DNA of 64,000 nucleotides, taken from Flammeovirga pectinis. GTDB lineage: Bacteria > Bacteroidota > Bacteroidia > Cytophagales > Flammeovirgaceae. Position 1 is the first letter of the stretch; each line of letters starts with the position of its first letter. A program made the position numbers and the translations under genes. The DNA lies in assembly GCF_003970675.1 (NCBI RefSeq), contig NZ_CP034562.1, positions 2,666,001 through 2,730,000 of the forward strand. Direction: 5' to 3'. Of this stretch, positions 36,901 to 43,941 are shown piece by piece. Below the pieces are notes generated by a model that saw nothing but the letters and a program-made list of their open reading frames with translations, did not search any database and had not been told where the DNA came from.

Positions 36901-37437
36901 ATCAAATTCACCTTCATTCATGGCTCCAAGACCAAGGTTAAATAAATAATAACTCTGATCTATATTGTTCGCGTCTATTGTTTTTTCATGAATACTTGCT
37001 ACTTCATTAAGAATTTTTTTAGGCTTTTCTATCTCTCCTAAACGTAAATACACAGTAGCTAAATGGTTTAAGGCAACGGCATAGTCTGGGTAAAGCCACC
37101 CCGTTGTTTTGTCTAAAATATCTACAGCTCGTTGAAAGTAGACTAAAGATTCTTCAAACTCTTGTCTAATTAAGCAAATTCTTCCCAATACAATTAAAGG
37201 AATATTGGAATGAATTGTTCCTGATCCGTGTACTTTTTCTTCCTGATGTAGCCAATTTAAAGACATTGATTTGGCTGCATTTAAATCTCCCTGTTCTGTA
37301 AGTCTTTTAATTTCTTCTACAGTAAACCCATCACCTCTATTTTTAAAAGATTCTATATAATTATCGAAAGCATTTACAGATAAATTGCAGACACAGACTA
37401 GTAATACAATTAAACAACACTTAAATAGAGATGTCAT
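33982..37437 (-). CDS. Exported TPR-CHAT protein (paralogue 3, first in the operon)
   Basis: 1151 aa from ATG 37437 (MTSLFKCCLIVLLVCV), which begins a good signal peptide (to about NAFD). A 20-residue upstream extension to 37497 overlaps the likely -7 box and is rejected. TPR repeats fill about 45-650, including NEKAEEYYQEALRVFKAK. The CHAT domain has HIATHGFF (H999), LSACQTG (C1066), EGEGISGLQYAF and SLWNVDDEAT. All caspase-like features are intact. In other bacteria CHAT proteases are activated by a partner and cleave a specific target; here the partner is unknown. It is the first gene of the cluster. Confidence 0.92.
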   Translation of the reverse strand: MTSLFKCCLIVLLVCVCNLSVNAFDNYIESFKNRGDGFTVEEIKRLTEQGDLNAAKSMSLNWLHQEEKVHGSGTIHSNIPLIVLGRICLIRQEFEESLVYFQRAVDILDKTTGWLYPDYAVALNHLATVYLRLGEIEKPKKILNEVASIHEKTIDANNIDQSYYLFNLGLGAMNEGEFDKAEEYFLSAKEISLIVSFRRVIDRNFREIDIFLSHLYTRTYRQKEAIDLLKALLVDMEKDNCEKSGNYSRALLALGIAYKVDGKYDLAIASFKKAEKLVKFQTNEQHLAYAWIMREMANLLMLQTDYKDAEKLLLTSISIYKLNKNEEARYVNTLVDLANVYLETGRYKEAEDLLAKGNEVLGEKKEHNYYLQNTIARLAIIHGQFVEAEIALTENIDLMRQNNQRYLRDFTTSALDLVELNIYLGRTEKAENTIKRGLSFLEMIHQEGSLNYIDVITTRAYLYSVQGKGKLSLKDLLSAQNYLLDKFGKDHLSNGDLNGFLAYYYGNLGDNEKAEEYYQEALRVFKAKVTPQAVHYIRVQKFYADFLVKNKKYDEAIALYKSTYKNTLPGTLITSTLEAAIAYVYALKGEWKLAEELIIKGVKNRFDFYDNTLAYSSTQEKEQYLHKTSDVFDTFYAILNLEGNNASKSMIENCYNLQIRYRDFFLEQTKQRSNHLIKYREDRLKQGFPSYTNYMINFRGRVASLNYFSKEQREELGVDPFKIIDRINTLEKSLVYAADAYTNTVTTTKLTTWREIKSKLQEGEIAIEIVKLRTLDKRNSEYFALCLTKDLETPMMVTLGHSSILEDVAFYQYQKQISPLGRSLIFVDADKSKKDPYTVYWKPISDKIKEGGKAYSKIFFCADGIYSLLNINTLQNPETEKYLIQEEFIYQITSTTEIIKERVTRHDVDKTAMLIGNPIFNKVEKSLQQDTTRQSRGSIAKGLNIRLDELPGTETEIKSLEALLKESDWDVEVYTQENAKEALLKGIKKSPSVIHIATHGFFLNSLKNPVSSNPMLRSGLFFTEFSEIQDRTLDDIYLSGIDGILTAYEVATLDLKKTELIILSACQTGVSEVTEGEGISGLQYAFSIAGAKSIVMSLWNVDDEATQKLMTKFYTYWKEGKDRHEAFRKAQLDIMNEFKKPYYWGAFVIVN

Positions 37438-37494
37438 AAATACAGGTAGATTATTTGTTAGGTTATTATAATTTTTATTAAAGTTATAACAGTG

Positions 37495-37502
37495 CAAAGA
37501 TA
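37495..37502 (-). promoter_or_regulatory. Likely -7 promoter box of the CHAT cluster
   Basis: On the minus strand the bases read TATCTTTG, a perfect match to the Bacteroidota -7 consensus TAnnTTTG, 57 bases before ATG 37437. A convincing -33 TTG at the right spacing is not obvious. Confidence 0.5.
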
Positions 37503-37691
37503 CTATTCTAAATATTTTAATAACATTAAACAGCTAGAAATTTTAACTGACATATCCCTAAAAGTGAGGGTATTTAATAGAAAATTAAGTGTTTTTTGTT
37601 AAAAACACACAATGAAAATCAATAAATAATACACTTATGAAACATAGTTACTAAATTGTAACATCAAATAATAATTAAATAAATTAAGGTT

Positions 37692-37880
37692 ATGCAACAC
37701 TATTTAATAGGATCAATAATCATTAGTATTTTTATTGTTGGAACGGTTCAACTTCGTCACTTATACAATTACCTTGGGTTAAATAAAACAGAGGCATTAT
37801 CAATAGCAGTTTTAACTTCTTGCTTTATTATAATGTCGGTTGGAAAACTAATCGTAATGATTACCGATATCCAGTTATAA
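37692..37880 (+). CDS. Small two-helix membrane protein
   Basis: 62 aa with two hydrophobic helices (about 4-20 and 37-56) joined by a short polar loop (RHLYNYLGLNKTEA). ATG at 37692. It is divergent from the CHAT cluster and ends 3 bases before the convergent phosphopantetheinyl transferase. No family recognised. The clean two-helix topology argues for a real gene, but its small size leaves doubt. Confidence 0.45.
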   Translation: MQHYLIGSIIISIFIVGTVQLRHLYNYLGLNKTEALSIAVLTSCFIIMSVGKLIVMITDIQL

Positions 37881-37883
37881 TAC

Positions 37884-38501
37884 TTATTGATAGCAAACAG
37901 CAATAGCGATTTCATTGCCTATCGTTTTTAGGTCGAACTTCCAATTGTGCAGTTCTCCAACTTCTAAAACCCACTGCTTATTTATGTACCAAAAGTTAAA
38001 GCTTCCTAGTTGGTATGTTTTATCAGTGGCTTTTATAAATGCTTCTTTCATTGTAAAAAGATGAAACAATGCTAGTTTTCTTGTAGCATCATTTGCTATA
38101 GATTGTACTTCTTTTAGCTCTTGTGATGATAAAAACCATTTTAATTTACTTTCATCTAACTGAGAAATTGGTTCTACATCAACCCCAATTTCTTTATCAG
38201 AAAGTACAATAACAATGTACCCGTTACTATGAGAAATATTAAAAAATATTGCTTTTTCACCATAAATAGGTGATAAATAAGGCTTACCATTATCTGTATA
38301 AGACAACGATAATTGTTTAGGTAGAATACCTAATTCTTTTGCTAAGGTATATTTTAAGAATGTTCTAGCAATTAGAAATTCTTCTTTCTTCTGTTCCTTA
38401 ATAAATCGTTTATAACGTTTTAACTCGTTACCATCTAAAAGAGATATATCTCCTTTTACGGCATCGGTAGACGTTGTTACTAGCTTATATCCTTTTTCCA
38501 T
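37884..38501 (-). CDS. 4'-phosphopantetheinyl transferase
   Basis: 205 aa, Sfp superfamily, length typical of Sfp-type enzymes. It transfers the phosphopantetheine arm of CoA to a carrier-protein serine. Motifs: FNISHSNGYIVIVLSD, IGVDVEPI (D108 and E110 bind Mg) and FTMKEAFIKATD, the WxxKEA motif with F in place of W. Its place downstream of PepSY and TonB-receptor genes suggests a link to siderophore metabolism, but no NRPS is in the window, so it may instead serve the general acyl carrier protein. Confidence 0.9.
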   Translation of the reverse strand: MEKGYKLVTTSTDAVKGDISLLDGNELKRYKRFIKEQKKEEFLIARTFLKYTLAKELGILPKQLSLSYTDNGKPYLSPIYGEKAIFFNISHSNGYIVIVLSDKEIGVDVEPISQLDESKLKWFLSSQELKEVQSIANDATRKLALFHLFTMKEAFIKATDKTYQLGSFNFWYINKQWVLEVGELHNWKFDLKTIGNEIAIAVCYQ

Positions 38502-38570
38502 GTGGAGTCTATTTATACAAGCTTACAAATTAAGAGAAGATCTGTAAATTCTCTAATTTTACCTTAAAAG

Positions 38571-39626
38571 TTATCTTTTATAATAAAGCAACCAACCTAA
38601 TATAGAAAGAAGTGCTAAGCCTAAACCTGCTAAAGAATTAATTATTCTGTGAATTAAACCTCCCAGTTCTCCAAAATGAATTGGTGCTATCCATTTATTG
38701 GTAATAGCATCTACGGCAGAAGCCTTGTCTGGATTAAATACAAATATAGGCTCACCAGAATAGATATCTACATTCATGTAAGCGCGTTCTCTTTTACCTG
38801 CATGTAATGATTTATCTTTCATCCAAGATAAGTAAATAGTTTTTTCTTTATCTTGAGTAAGGTGTATGGATCTTGGGTAATAAGAAGTGAAGTATTTATT
38901 CATTTCTTCTATAGTCTGTTGAATGTTAAGTACATTACCAGCCCCTTTAGATTTTACTTCTAATGGCTTATCACTCTCCGTCATTGTTACTACAGAAAGT
39001 ACCGCTACATATTGTTTTTTAAAGGTAAAGTACGGTCCTGATAATCCTAAAATTATCACGAAAACACTTACATAAATCCCAATCATCATATGCCAAGAAA
39101 TAGCAAAACTCTTTTTCTTAATGGATACCCAATTCCAAAAATCTCTTTTCTTAAACTTTCTACACTTAGGGTACCATAAATAGATTCCTGAAGTAAAAAG
39201 TAGTATTGATGTAATTAAGGCAATCCAAGCCACAAAGTATTTGCCTCCATCTACAAAGAAAGACATGTGTAGTTTTAATAAACTATCAAAAATACCGCGT
39301 CTAGAATCCATCTGTCCTAAATCTTTACCATCTTTTGGATTAATAAAATGATAAAGTTCTTCGTTATAAAATCTAATAATAAATGTTTCCCTTTCCCTTT
39401 CCGGAAAATAAAAAGTATCTATTCTCTTATTATTACGCTTTTCTAATAAAGAGGAGATTTCTAACGGAGTAAGGTTTTCTGTTGTTTCTTGAGCTGAATA
39501 TAAATCATTATACATCAATTTTGTTAGTTCTGGCTGCCATGTGTATATGCTTCCAGAAAGTCCAATTATTATTAATGGAACTCCTAATACTAAACCTAAC
39601 CATTGATGTATTTTCCTTATAATCAT
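38571..39626 (-). CDS. PepSY-associated TM helix protein, iron-uptake linked
   Basis: 351 aa. A membrane helix near the N-terminus (KIHQWLGLVLGVPLIIIGLSGSIYTW), two central helices (about 130-155 and 175-200, including ISWHMMIGIYVS) and a C-terminal helix before YYKR give the four-helix PepSY_TM layout. The conserved His residues in the helices may bind heme or metal. Family members often act as inner membrane reductases releasing iron from siderophores. It lies 86 bases downstream of the TonB siderophore receptor and is probably co-transcribed. Confidence 0.9.
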   Translation of the reverse strand: MIIRKIHQWLGLVLGVPLIIIGLSGSIYTWQPELTKLMYNDLYSAQETTENLTPLEISSLLEKRNNKRIDTFYFPERERETFIIRFYNEELYHFINPKDGKDLGQMDSRRGIFDSLLKLHMSFFVDGGKYFVAWIALITSILLFTSGIYLWYPKCRKFKKRDFWNWVSIKKKSFAISWHMMIGIYVSVFVIILGLSGPYFTFKKQYVAVLSVVTMTESDKPLEVKSKGAGNVLNIQQTIEEMNKYFTSYYPRSIHLTQDKEKTIYLSWMKDKSLHAGKRERAYMNVDIYSGEPIFVFNPDKASAVDAITNKWIAPIHFGELGGLIHRIINSLAGLGLALLSILGWLLYYKR

Positions 39627-39712
39627 CTCTATGAAAATTATTTTTAATCACAAATAGAGACAAAATAATTTCGTCTCTATTGGATTCAGTTTCTGAAAAA
39701 TAAAACCTCTTT

Positions 39713-42046
39713 TTAGAATAAATACTTAAAGCTTAAAACAAAATGTCTAGGTGCTCCAGGCATAACTCTATTGTAGTTTTGCGAACCTACATAATATTCT
39801 GTATTTGTTAAGTTCTTAACTGTTAATGTTGTTGACCAACGATCGGCTCTGTAAAATAAATTACCTTCGATCAAATTATACTCCGGTAACATCTCTGAAT
39901 TAGGCACATTTGCTGCAGCTCTTTCAGAAACATAATTATAACCAACTCCTGCTCCAAAACCTTTAAGACCACCTCTTTGTATCTCGTAGTTCATCCATAA
40001 TTTATACATATGTGGAGCAACATTTAATAACGCCTGCCCTACCATATCTGGGTTTGTATCTTCTGTAATTCTAGCATTTGTATAAGAATAAGAAGTCATA
40101 AACGTCCACCCAGGAAGAGGCTCTCCTTGTAAATCAAATTCAATTCCATTACTCTTGGCAACACCTGTTTGTACTTGGAAATCTTGATCCGTAGGGTCTT
40201 GTACAAGCATACCGTTTCTTGTTAAATCAAAGTAGGTAGCTGTAATATTAAACTTATCGTTTAAGAAGTAAAGTTTTGCTCCAAAATCAAAAGATGTATT
40301 CACAATAGGATCAAAAAGGTTTCCGTTTTTATCTGCCGGGTTACCCCACTGCGGATTAAATCCAGTCGACAAGTTTGTAAATAATGAGATGCTCTTAGTT
40401 AATTTACCCATTACTCCTACTCTTGGAGAAACACCCATATATGTACTATTGGTAATCTCTCCGTTTTTTCTATTGTTATATTCTTGTTGATAAATATCAT
40501 AGCGTACTCCACCAATAACATTTAACCAATTTGTAAGCTCAATAAAATCTTGCACATAAAAACCATAGTTATTGATAGTGTATAGATAATCGTTTGTTGT
40601 TACCATATCCAACTCGTTTGGAGGTAACTGATTGTACTCTGTATTATACACAGATACCGTATCGTAGCTTTTATCTTGCTGAATAAACATATCTGTAGTT
40701 GTTTGAGCTACTTCTACTCCTAAAACAGCTTTATGTTTAGTAGAACCCCAATTAAATGAACCTAAAAATTCATTCTGCATTGCTAGATACTGTTCTGAAT
40801 GTCTTTGATCTTGATAATATCTTTTTACTGAATCTGGTGCTACAAAGCCACTCACTTCTACTGCATTTCTAGCTCCATTTGTAAATAACATATTACCCGC
40901 ATTTCTAAAAGTCCACTTATCATTAATCTGATGAGCAACTTCATATTGCGTTAAGTTATTGGTGTTTTTTGTTTCGTTGTAAGGATCTCCAAAACTTTTA
41001 TTTGGCTCAAAACTATATTTTGTATCAGTGTTCGGATCGTACAAAGGAACACCTCTATCTGTTGGCTGAGAATGATTTAAATACTCTCCTTGTACAGTTA
41101 TTTTTGTTCTTGGCGAAATATCATACGTTAATACAGGTGCTAAAAAATAACGTTCTGTATTTACAAAATCTCTATAAGTTCCTCCAGATTCAATTGCTCC
41201 ATTCAATCGGAATTTCATCTTACCTTCATCATCTAATGGGCCTCCAATATCAAAAGATGGACGCACCATACCAAAGCTGTTTGTTGTAAAACTTACTTCA
41301 CCATGCTTATACGATTTTGGTGCTTTTGTAACGATATTAATCGTTCCTCCCGGATCAGAAACACCATATAAAGCAGAAGCAGGACCTTTTACAATTTCTA
41401 TTTGCTGAATATTAGAACTCTCACGGTAAATACGCATTGGGTTCCTAAATCCATTTTTAAAAATTGATTCTCTTTCCGATCTAAATCCTCTTATAATATA
41501 AATATCAGTTCTACCACCAAAACCAGTTTCTTGGTTTACACCGCTTACATATTGTACTGCATCTGTTATTCTTACAGGCTCAATTTGATCGAGCATATAT
41601 TTTGATAAAACATCTAATGCAAACGGTAATTCTTTAGGATGAATTGGTACTTTTGTTCCAATAGTAGTTGCGTTCGTTAAGTATTCGTCGCTATATAGAT
41701 CTCCAGATACTACAACTTCATTTAATTCTGAATAAGCACTTTTAAGCTTAAAATTCTTTGTTGTTTTCTCACCTGCTACAACTTCTACTTCTACTGTTTG
41801 AGTAGCAAAGCCCACTGAAGTAATTACTATTTTTTTCTTCCCCGGAGCAACGTTATGGATAATATAATTTCCATTTACATCTGTAGCATCTCCATAATTA
41901 CCACCCTGAATAATAACATTTGCTCCAATAATGGTATTTCCATCATCTCCGACAACGTTACCTATAATATCTCCAACATTTTGTGCCGTAGCATTTGTTA
42001 GCACTAGTAAAAAAGTAAGTAAAAGTAAAAAGCTGTAACTCTTCAT
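39713..42046 (-). CDS. TonB-dependent siderophore receptor
   Basis: 777 aa from ATG 42046 (MKSYSFLLLLTF). Signal peptide about 1-22. Carboxypeptidase-like regulatory domain (about 23-105), then a plug domain (about 120-235) with DAVQYVSGVNQETGFGGR, IRGFRSERESIFKNGFR, and a 22-strand barrel ending GAPRHFVLSFKYLF with the usual terminal aromatic. The plug resembles ferric hydroxamate/ferrioxamine receptors (FhuA/FoxA group). It imports a ferric chelate in a TonB-driven manner. Two palindromes lie just upstream. It is the first gene of a likely receptor-PepSY-PPTase operon. Confidence 0.92.
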   Translation of the reverse strand: MKSYSFLLLLTFLLVLTNATAQNVGDIIGNVVGDDGNTIIGANVIIQGGNYGDATDVNGNYIIHNVAPGKKKIVITSVGFATQTVEVEVVAGEKTTKNFKLKSAYSELNEVVVSGDLYSDEYLTNATTIGTKVPIHPKELPFALDVLSKYMLDQIEPVRITDAVQYVSGVNQETGFGGRTDIYIIRGFRSERESIFKNGFRNPMRIYRESSNIQQIEIVKGPASALYGVSDPGGTINIVTKAPKSYKHGEVSFTTNSFGMVRPSFDIGGPLDDEGKMKFRLNGAIESGGTYRDFVNTERYFLAPVLTYDISPRTKITVQGEYLNHSQPTDRGVPLYDPNTDTKYSFEPNKSFGDPYNETKNTNNLTQYEVAHQINDKWTFRNAGNMLFTNGARNAVEVSGFVAPDSVKRYYQDQRHSEQYLAMQNEFLGSFNWGSTKHKAVLGVEVAQTTTDMFIQQDKSYDTVSVYNTEYNQLPPNELDMVTTNDYLYTINNYGFYVQDFIELTNWLNVIGGVRYDIYQQEYNNRKNGEITNSTYMGVSPRVGVMGKLTKSISLFTNLSTGFNPQWGNPADKNGNLFDPIVNTSFDFGAKLYFLNDKFNITATYFDLTRNGMLVQDPTDQDFQVQTGVAKSNGIEFDLQGEPLPGWTFMTSYSYTNARITEDTNPDMVGQALLNVAPHMYKLWMNYEIQRGGLKGFGAGVGYNYVSERAAANVPNSEMLPEYNLIEGNLFYRADRWSTTLTVKNLTNTEYYVGSQNYNRVMPGAPRHFVLSFKYLF

Positions 42047-42148
42047 TAAAGTATTAATATCAGTATAAAATAAACACAACAGCAAATGTAATTTTATTTA
42101 GACTGATTACAGATAAGAGTATTTGCAATAAGTGTTAACAAATGAAAC

Positions 42149-42175
42149 TATACGTATAACAATGATTACGATCAT
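42149..42175. promoter_or_regulatory. Two palindromes upstream of the siderophore receptor
   Basis: TATACGTATA (42149-42158) and ATGAT-TACG-ATCAT (42162-42175), both perfect, about 100-130 bases before the receptor start. The second resembles half of a Fur box. They are candidate iron-response operators by position only. Confidence 0.4.
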
Positions 42176-42198
42176 CAAGAGGCACTTCAAAACAACAA

Positions 42199-42247
42199 AA
42201 AAAGTCTATCTCATTATCAAATAGTTTGATAATGAGATAGACTTTTT
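42199..42247 (-). terminator. Perfect 23-bp hairpin terminator
   Basis: Arms 42199-42221 and 42225-42247 pair perfectly around a 3-base loop. On the minus strand the stem ends in a T-run. It terminates the lipoprotein gene at 42273 and insulates the siderophore receptor gene. Confidence 0.9.
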
Positions 42248-42272
42248 ACATATCTCCAAAAATATAAAATAA

Positions 42273-43838
42273 TTAGTTTCTTGCCATAATAGCATGTGCT
42301 ACTAACACGCCATCAGATTTTCTAATTAATCTATAATGTCTTGGTACACTTATAATTTCATTATACGTAATTAGTTCACCATCTGCATCTTTATATATAT
42401 CTCTAGCAAAACCCTCATCACCGACATTTAATGAACTAAAATTTATTATTTTTTTAGCTGATGTACTCAAATGGTCTTCACCATCATAAAGGAATAAGTC
42501 ATAATCTTGATCAAGACCTTCTGTTAACTTTATTAATGCTTTTGAGTCTCCATTAATTCTTTCAAATAAATCTACTTTTACAAAAACATCAAAGTTTTCA
42601 CTCTCAACTTGTTCTAAAACAGTAACTGATACGCGACCAGAATTTGCCGCAGTACCAATATCAGCAGTAGCAAAATAATAAGGCCCATTATAAGTGGGGT
42701 CACTACTTTCGTTAATTCTCATATGGTAATCATTTTCTGTTAACTCAGCATAAGATAATTCTCTGCCAGATAAAGAAGTTCTTACATCTGCATATTGCAT
42801 TTCTGAACTTTCGGCAGGCATAATTCCTAAATTTGCAATTACTGAATCTTGTTGGATATAGTTATTACTATTTAAATTTACAGCATAAGAAAGCGGTGTC
42901 GTAGATTGACTAGAAAGGTTAAAAGTAATTAATGTCTTTCCATTCAACCTTTCTTTTAATTGTATATTCCCTGTAATTTTATTAGTTCTTACATTCTCAA
43001 ATTTATAATCATTATAAGAACCTGTTAATTCATTACCACCAACATCTCCTTTACCAATTGTTTCTCCTGTTTTTAAAAGTACTACTCCAAAGCCATTTTC
43101 TATAGCCTCTGTTGTCAAGTAATCAGAACAATTGGTGTAACTACTTTTACTTGCAAATTTTAAAATTGGCGCTAACTCTACTAATTTTTTAGTGTAGTTA
43201 CCTGTTGCTTTTGTTCCTTCATAAATTGCAGGTAGATAATCATAGGTTTCATCTATATCGTTTAAATTAACGCCAATCAACATTGGCTTACCTTCAAACT
43301 CTCTTGGTAACATTACCATTTCACCAATTACATCTTCGTTATTATACAAGGGGTAATTTTTCTCTTCGCCTTGGTTAAAAGCATTTTCACCTAAATCTGT
43401 AAAAGTATTTATATCAAAATGGTTGTTATTTATATTATTCAGAATTTTTAAATGTCCATCTATTTTAAGTAAATCCTCATAAGAGACTCTAGTACCATTA
43501 TCTGTTTGTGTAATAACAGTTATACTTTCAGTAGATCCTTCTGGTATTGGGTTTAGTGTAATCATGATTTCATTAACACCATTGAAAGACCCGTTATAAA
43601 TATTTACTGCAGAAGTTGTTATCACTGGTTGATCTACATTTACTCTAAAACTTACAACTCCGTCAAGGTCTTCTTCTAAAGAAATAGAACCTGCCTCATT
43701 AAACAATTCAAAGGAATATAATTTATATGATTTTGAATTTGATGGTAAATTAGAAGGTGTATCATCTAACTCATCATTAGAACATGAAAATAAACTGATT
43801 ATAGATAAACAAAATAATAGTCTATTGATAAATTTCAT
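42273..43838 (-). CDS. Hypothetical lipoprotein
   Basis: 521 aa from ATG 43838 (MKFINRLLF). Type II signal peptide with lipobox LFSC (C19) followed by SNDE, so probably surface or outer-membrane attached. The remainder is beta-rich with repeated short strand patterns (e.g. KITGNIQLKERLNGKTLITFNLSS, GRVSVTVLEQVESENF), perhaps CHRD-like or Ig-like modules, but no family is certain. No catalytic motif seen. It follows the outer-membrane barrel gene by 103 bases in the same direction, an arrangement common for receptor-lipoprotein pairs. Confidence 0.75.
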   Translation of the reverse strand: MKFINRLLFCLSIISLFSCSNDELDDTPSNLPSNSKSYKLYSFELFNEAGSISLEEDLDGVVSFRVNVDQPVITTSAVNIYNGSFNGVNEIMITLNPIPEGSTESITVITQTDNGTRVSYEDLLKIDGHLKILNNINNNHFDINTFTDLGENAFNQGEEKNYPLYNNEDVIGEMVMLPREFEGKPMLIGVNLNDIDETYDYLPAIYEGTKATGNYTKKLVELAPILKFASKSSYTNCSDYLTTEAIENGFGVVLLKTGETIGKGDVGGNELTGSYNDYKFENVRTNKITGNIQLKERLNGKTLITFNLSSQSTTPLSYAVNLNSNNYIQQDSVIANLGIMPAESSEMQYADVRTSLSGRELSYAELTENDYHMRINESSDPTYNGPYYFATADIGTAANSGRVSVTVLEQVESENFDVFVKVDLFERINGDSKALIKLTEGLDQDYDLFLYDGEDHLSTSAKKIINFSSLNVGDEGFARDIYKDADGELITYNEIISVPRHYRLIRKSDGVLVAHAIMARN

Positions 43839-43941
43839 AGTAGTAGCATTTTTACTTAAAAATAGTGTCTTATTATATTTCACTTAACGTGTTTAATTAG
43901 TTTAATGTTTAACAAATTAAAAAGATTAACATTATCCCTTA

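Noticed and set aside
26758-37437. CHAT proteins as part of a type III-E CRISPR (Craspase) or gasdermin defence system
   Set aside because: No Cas gene, CRISPR array or gasdermin-like gene is seen, and all three proteins carry signal peptides.
37438-37497. 20-residue N-terminal extension of CHAT paralogue 3
   Set aside because: It overlaps a TAnnTTTG box, and the ATG at 37437 starts a typical signal peptide.
40969-41289. 106-codon plus-strand frame within the siderophore receptor
   Set aside because: Antisense shadow of the conserved plug and barrel coding sequence.
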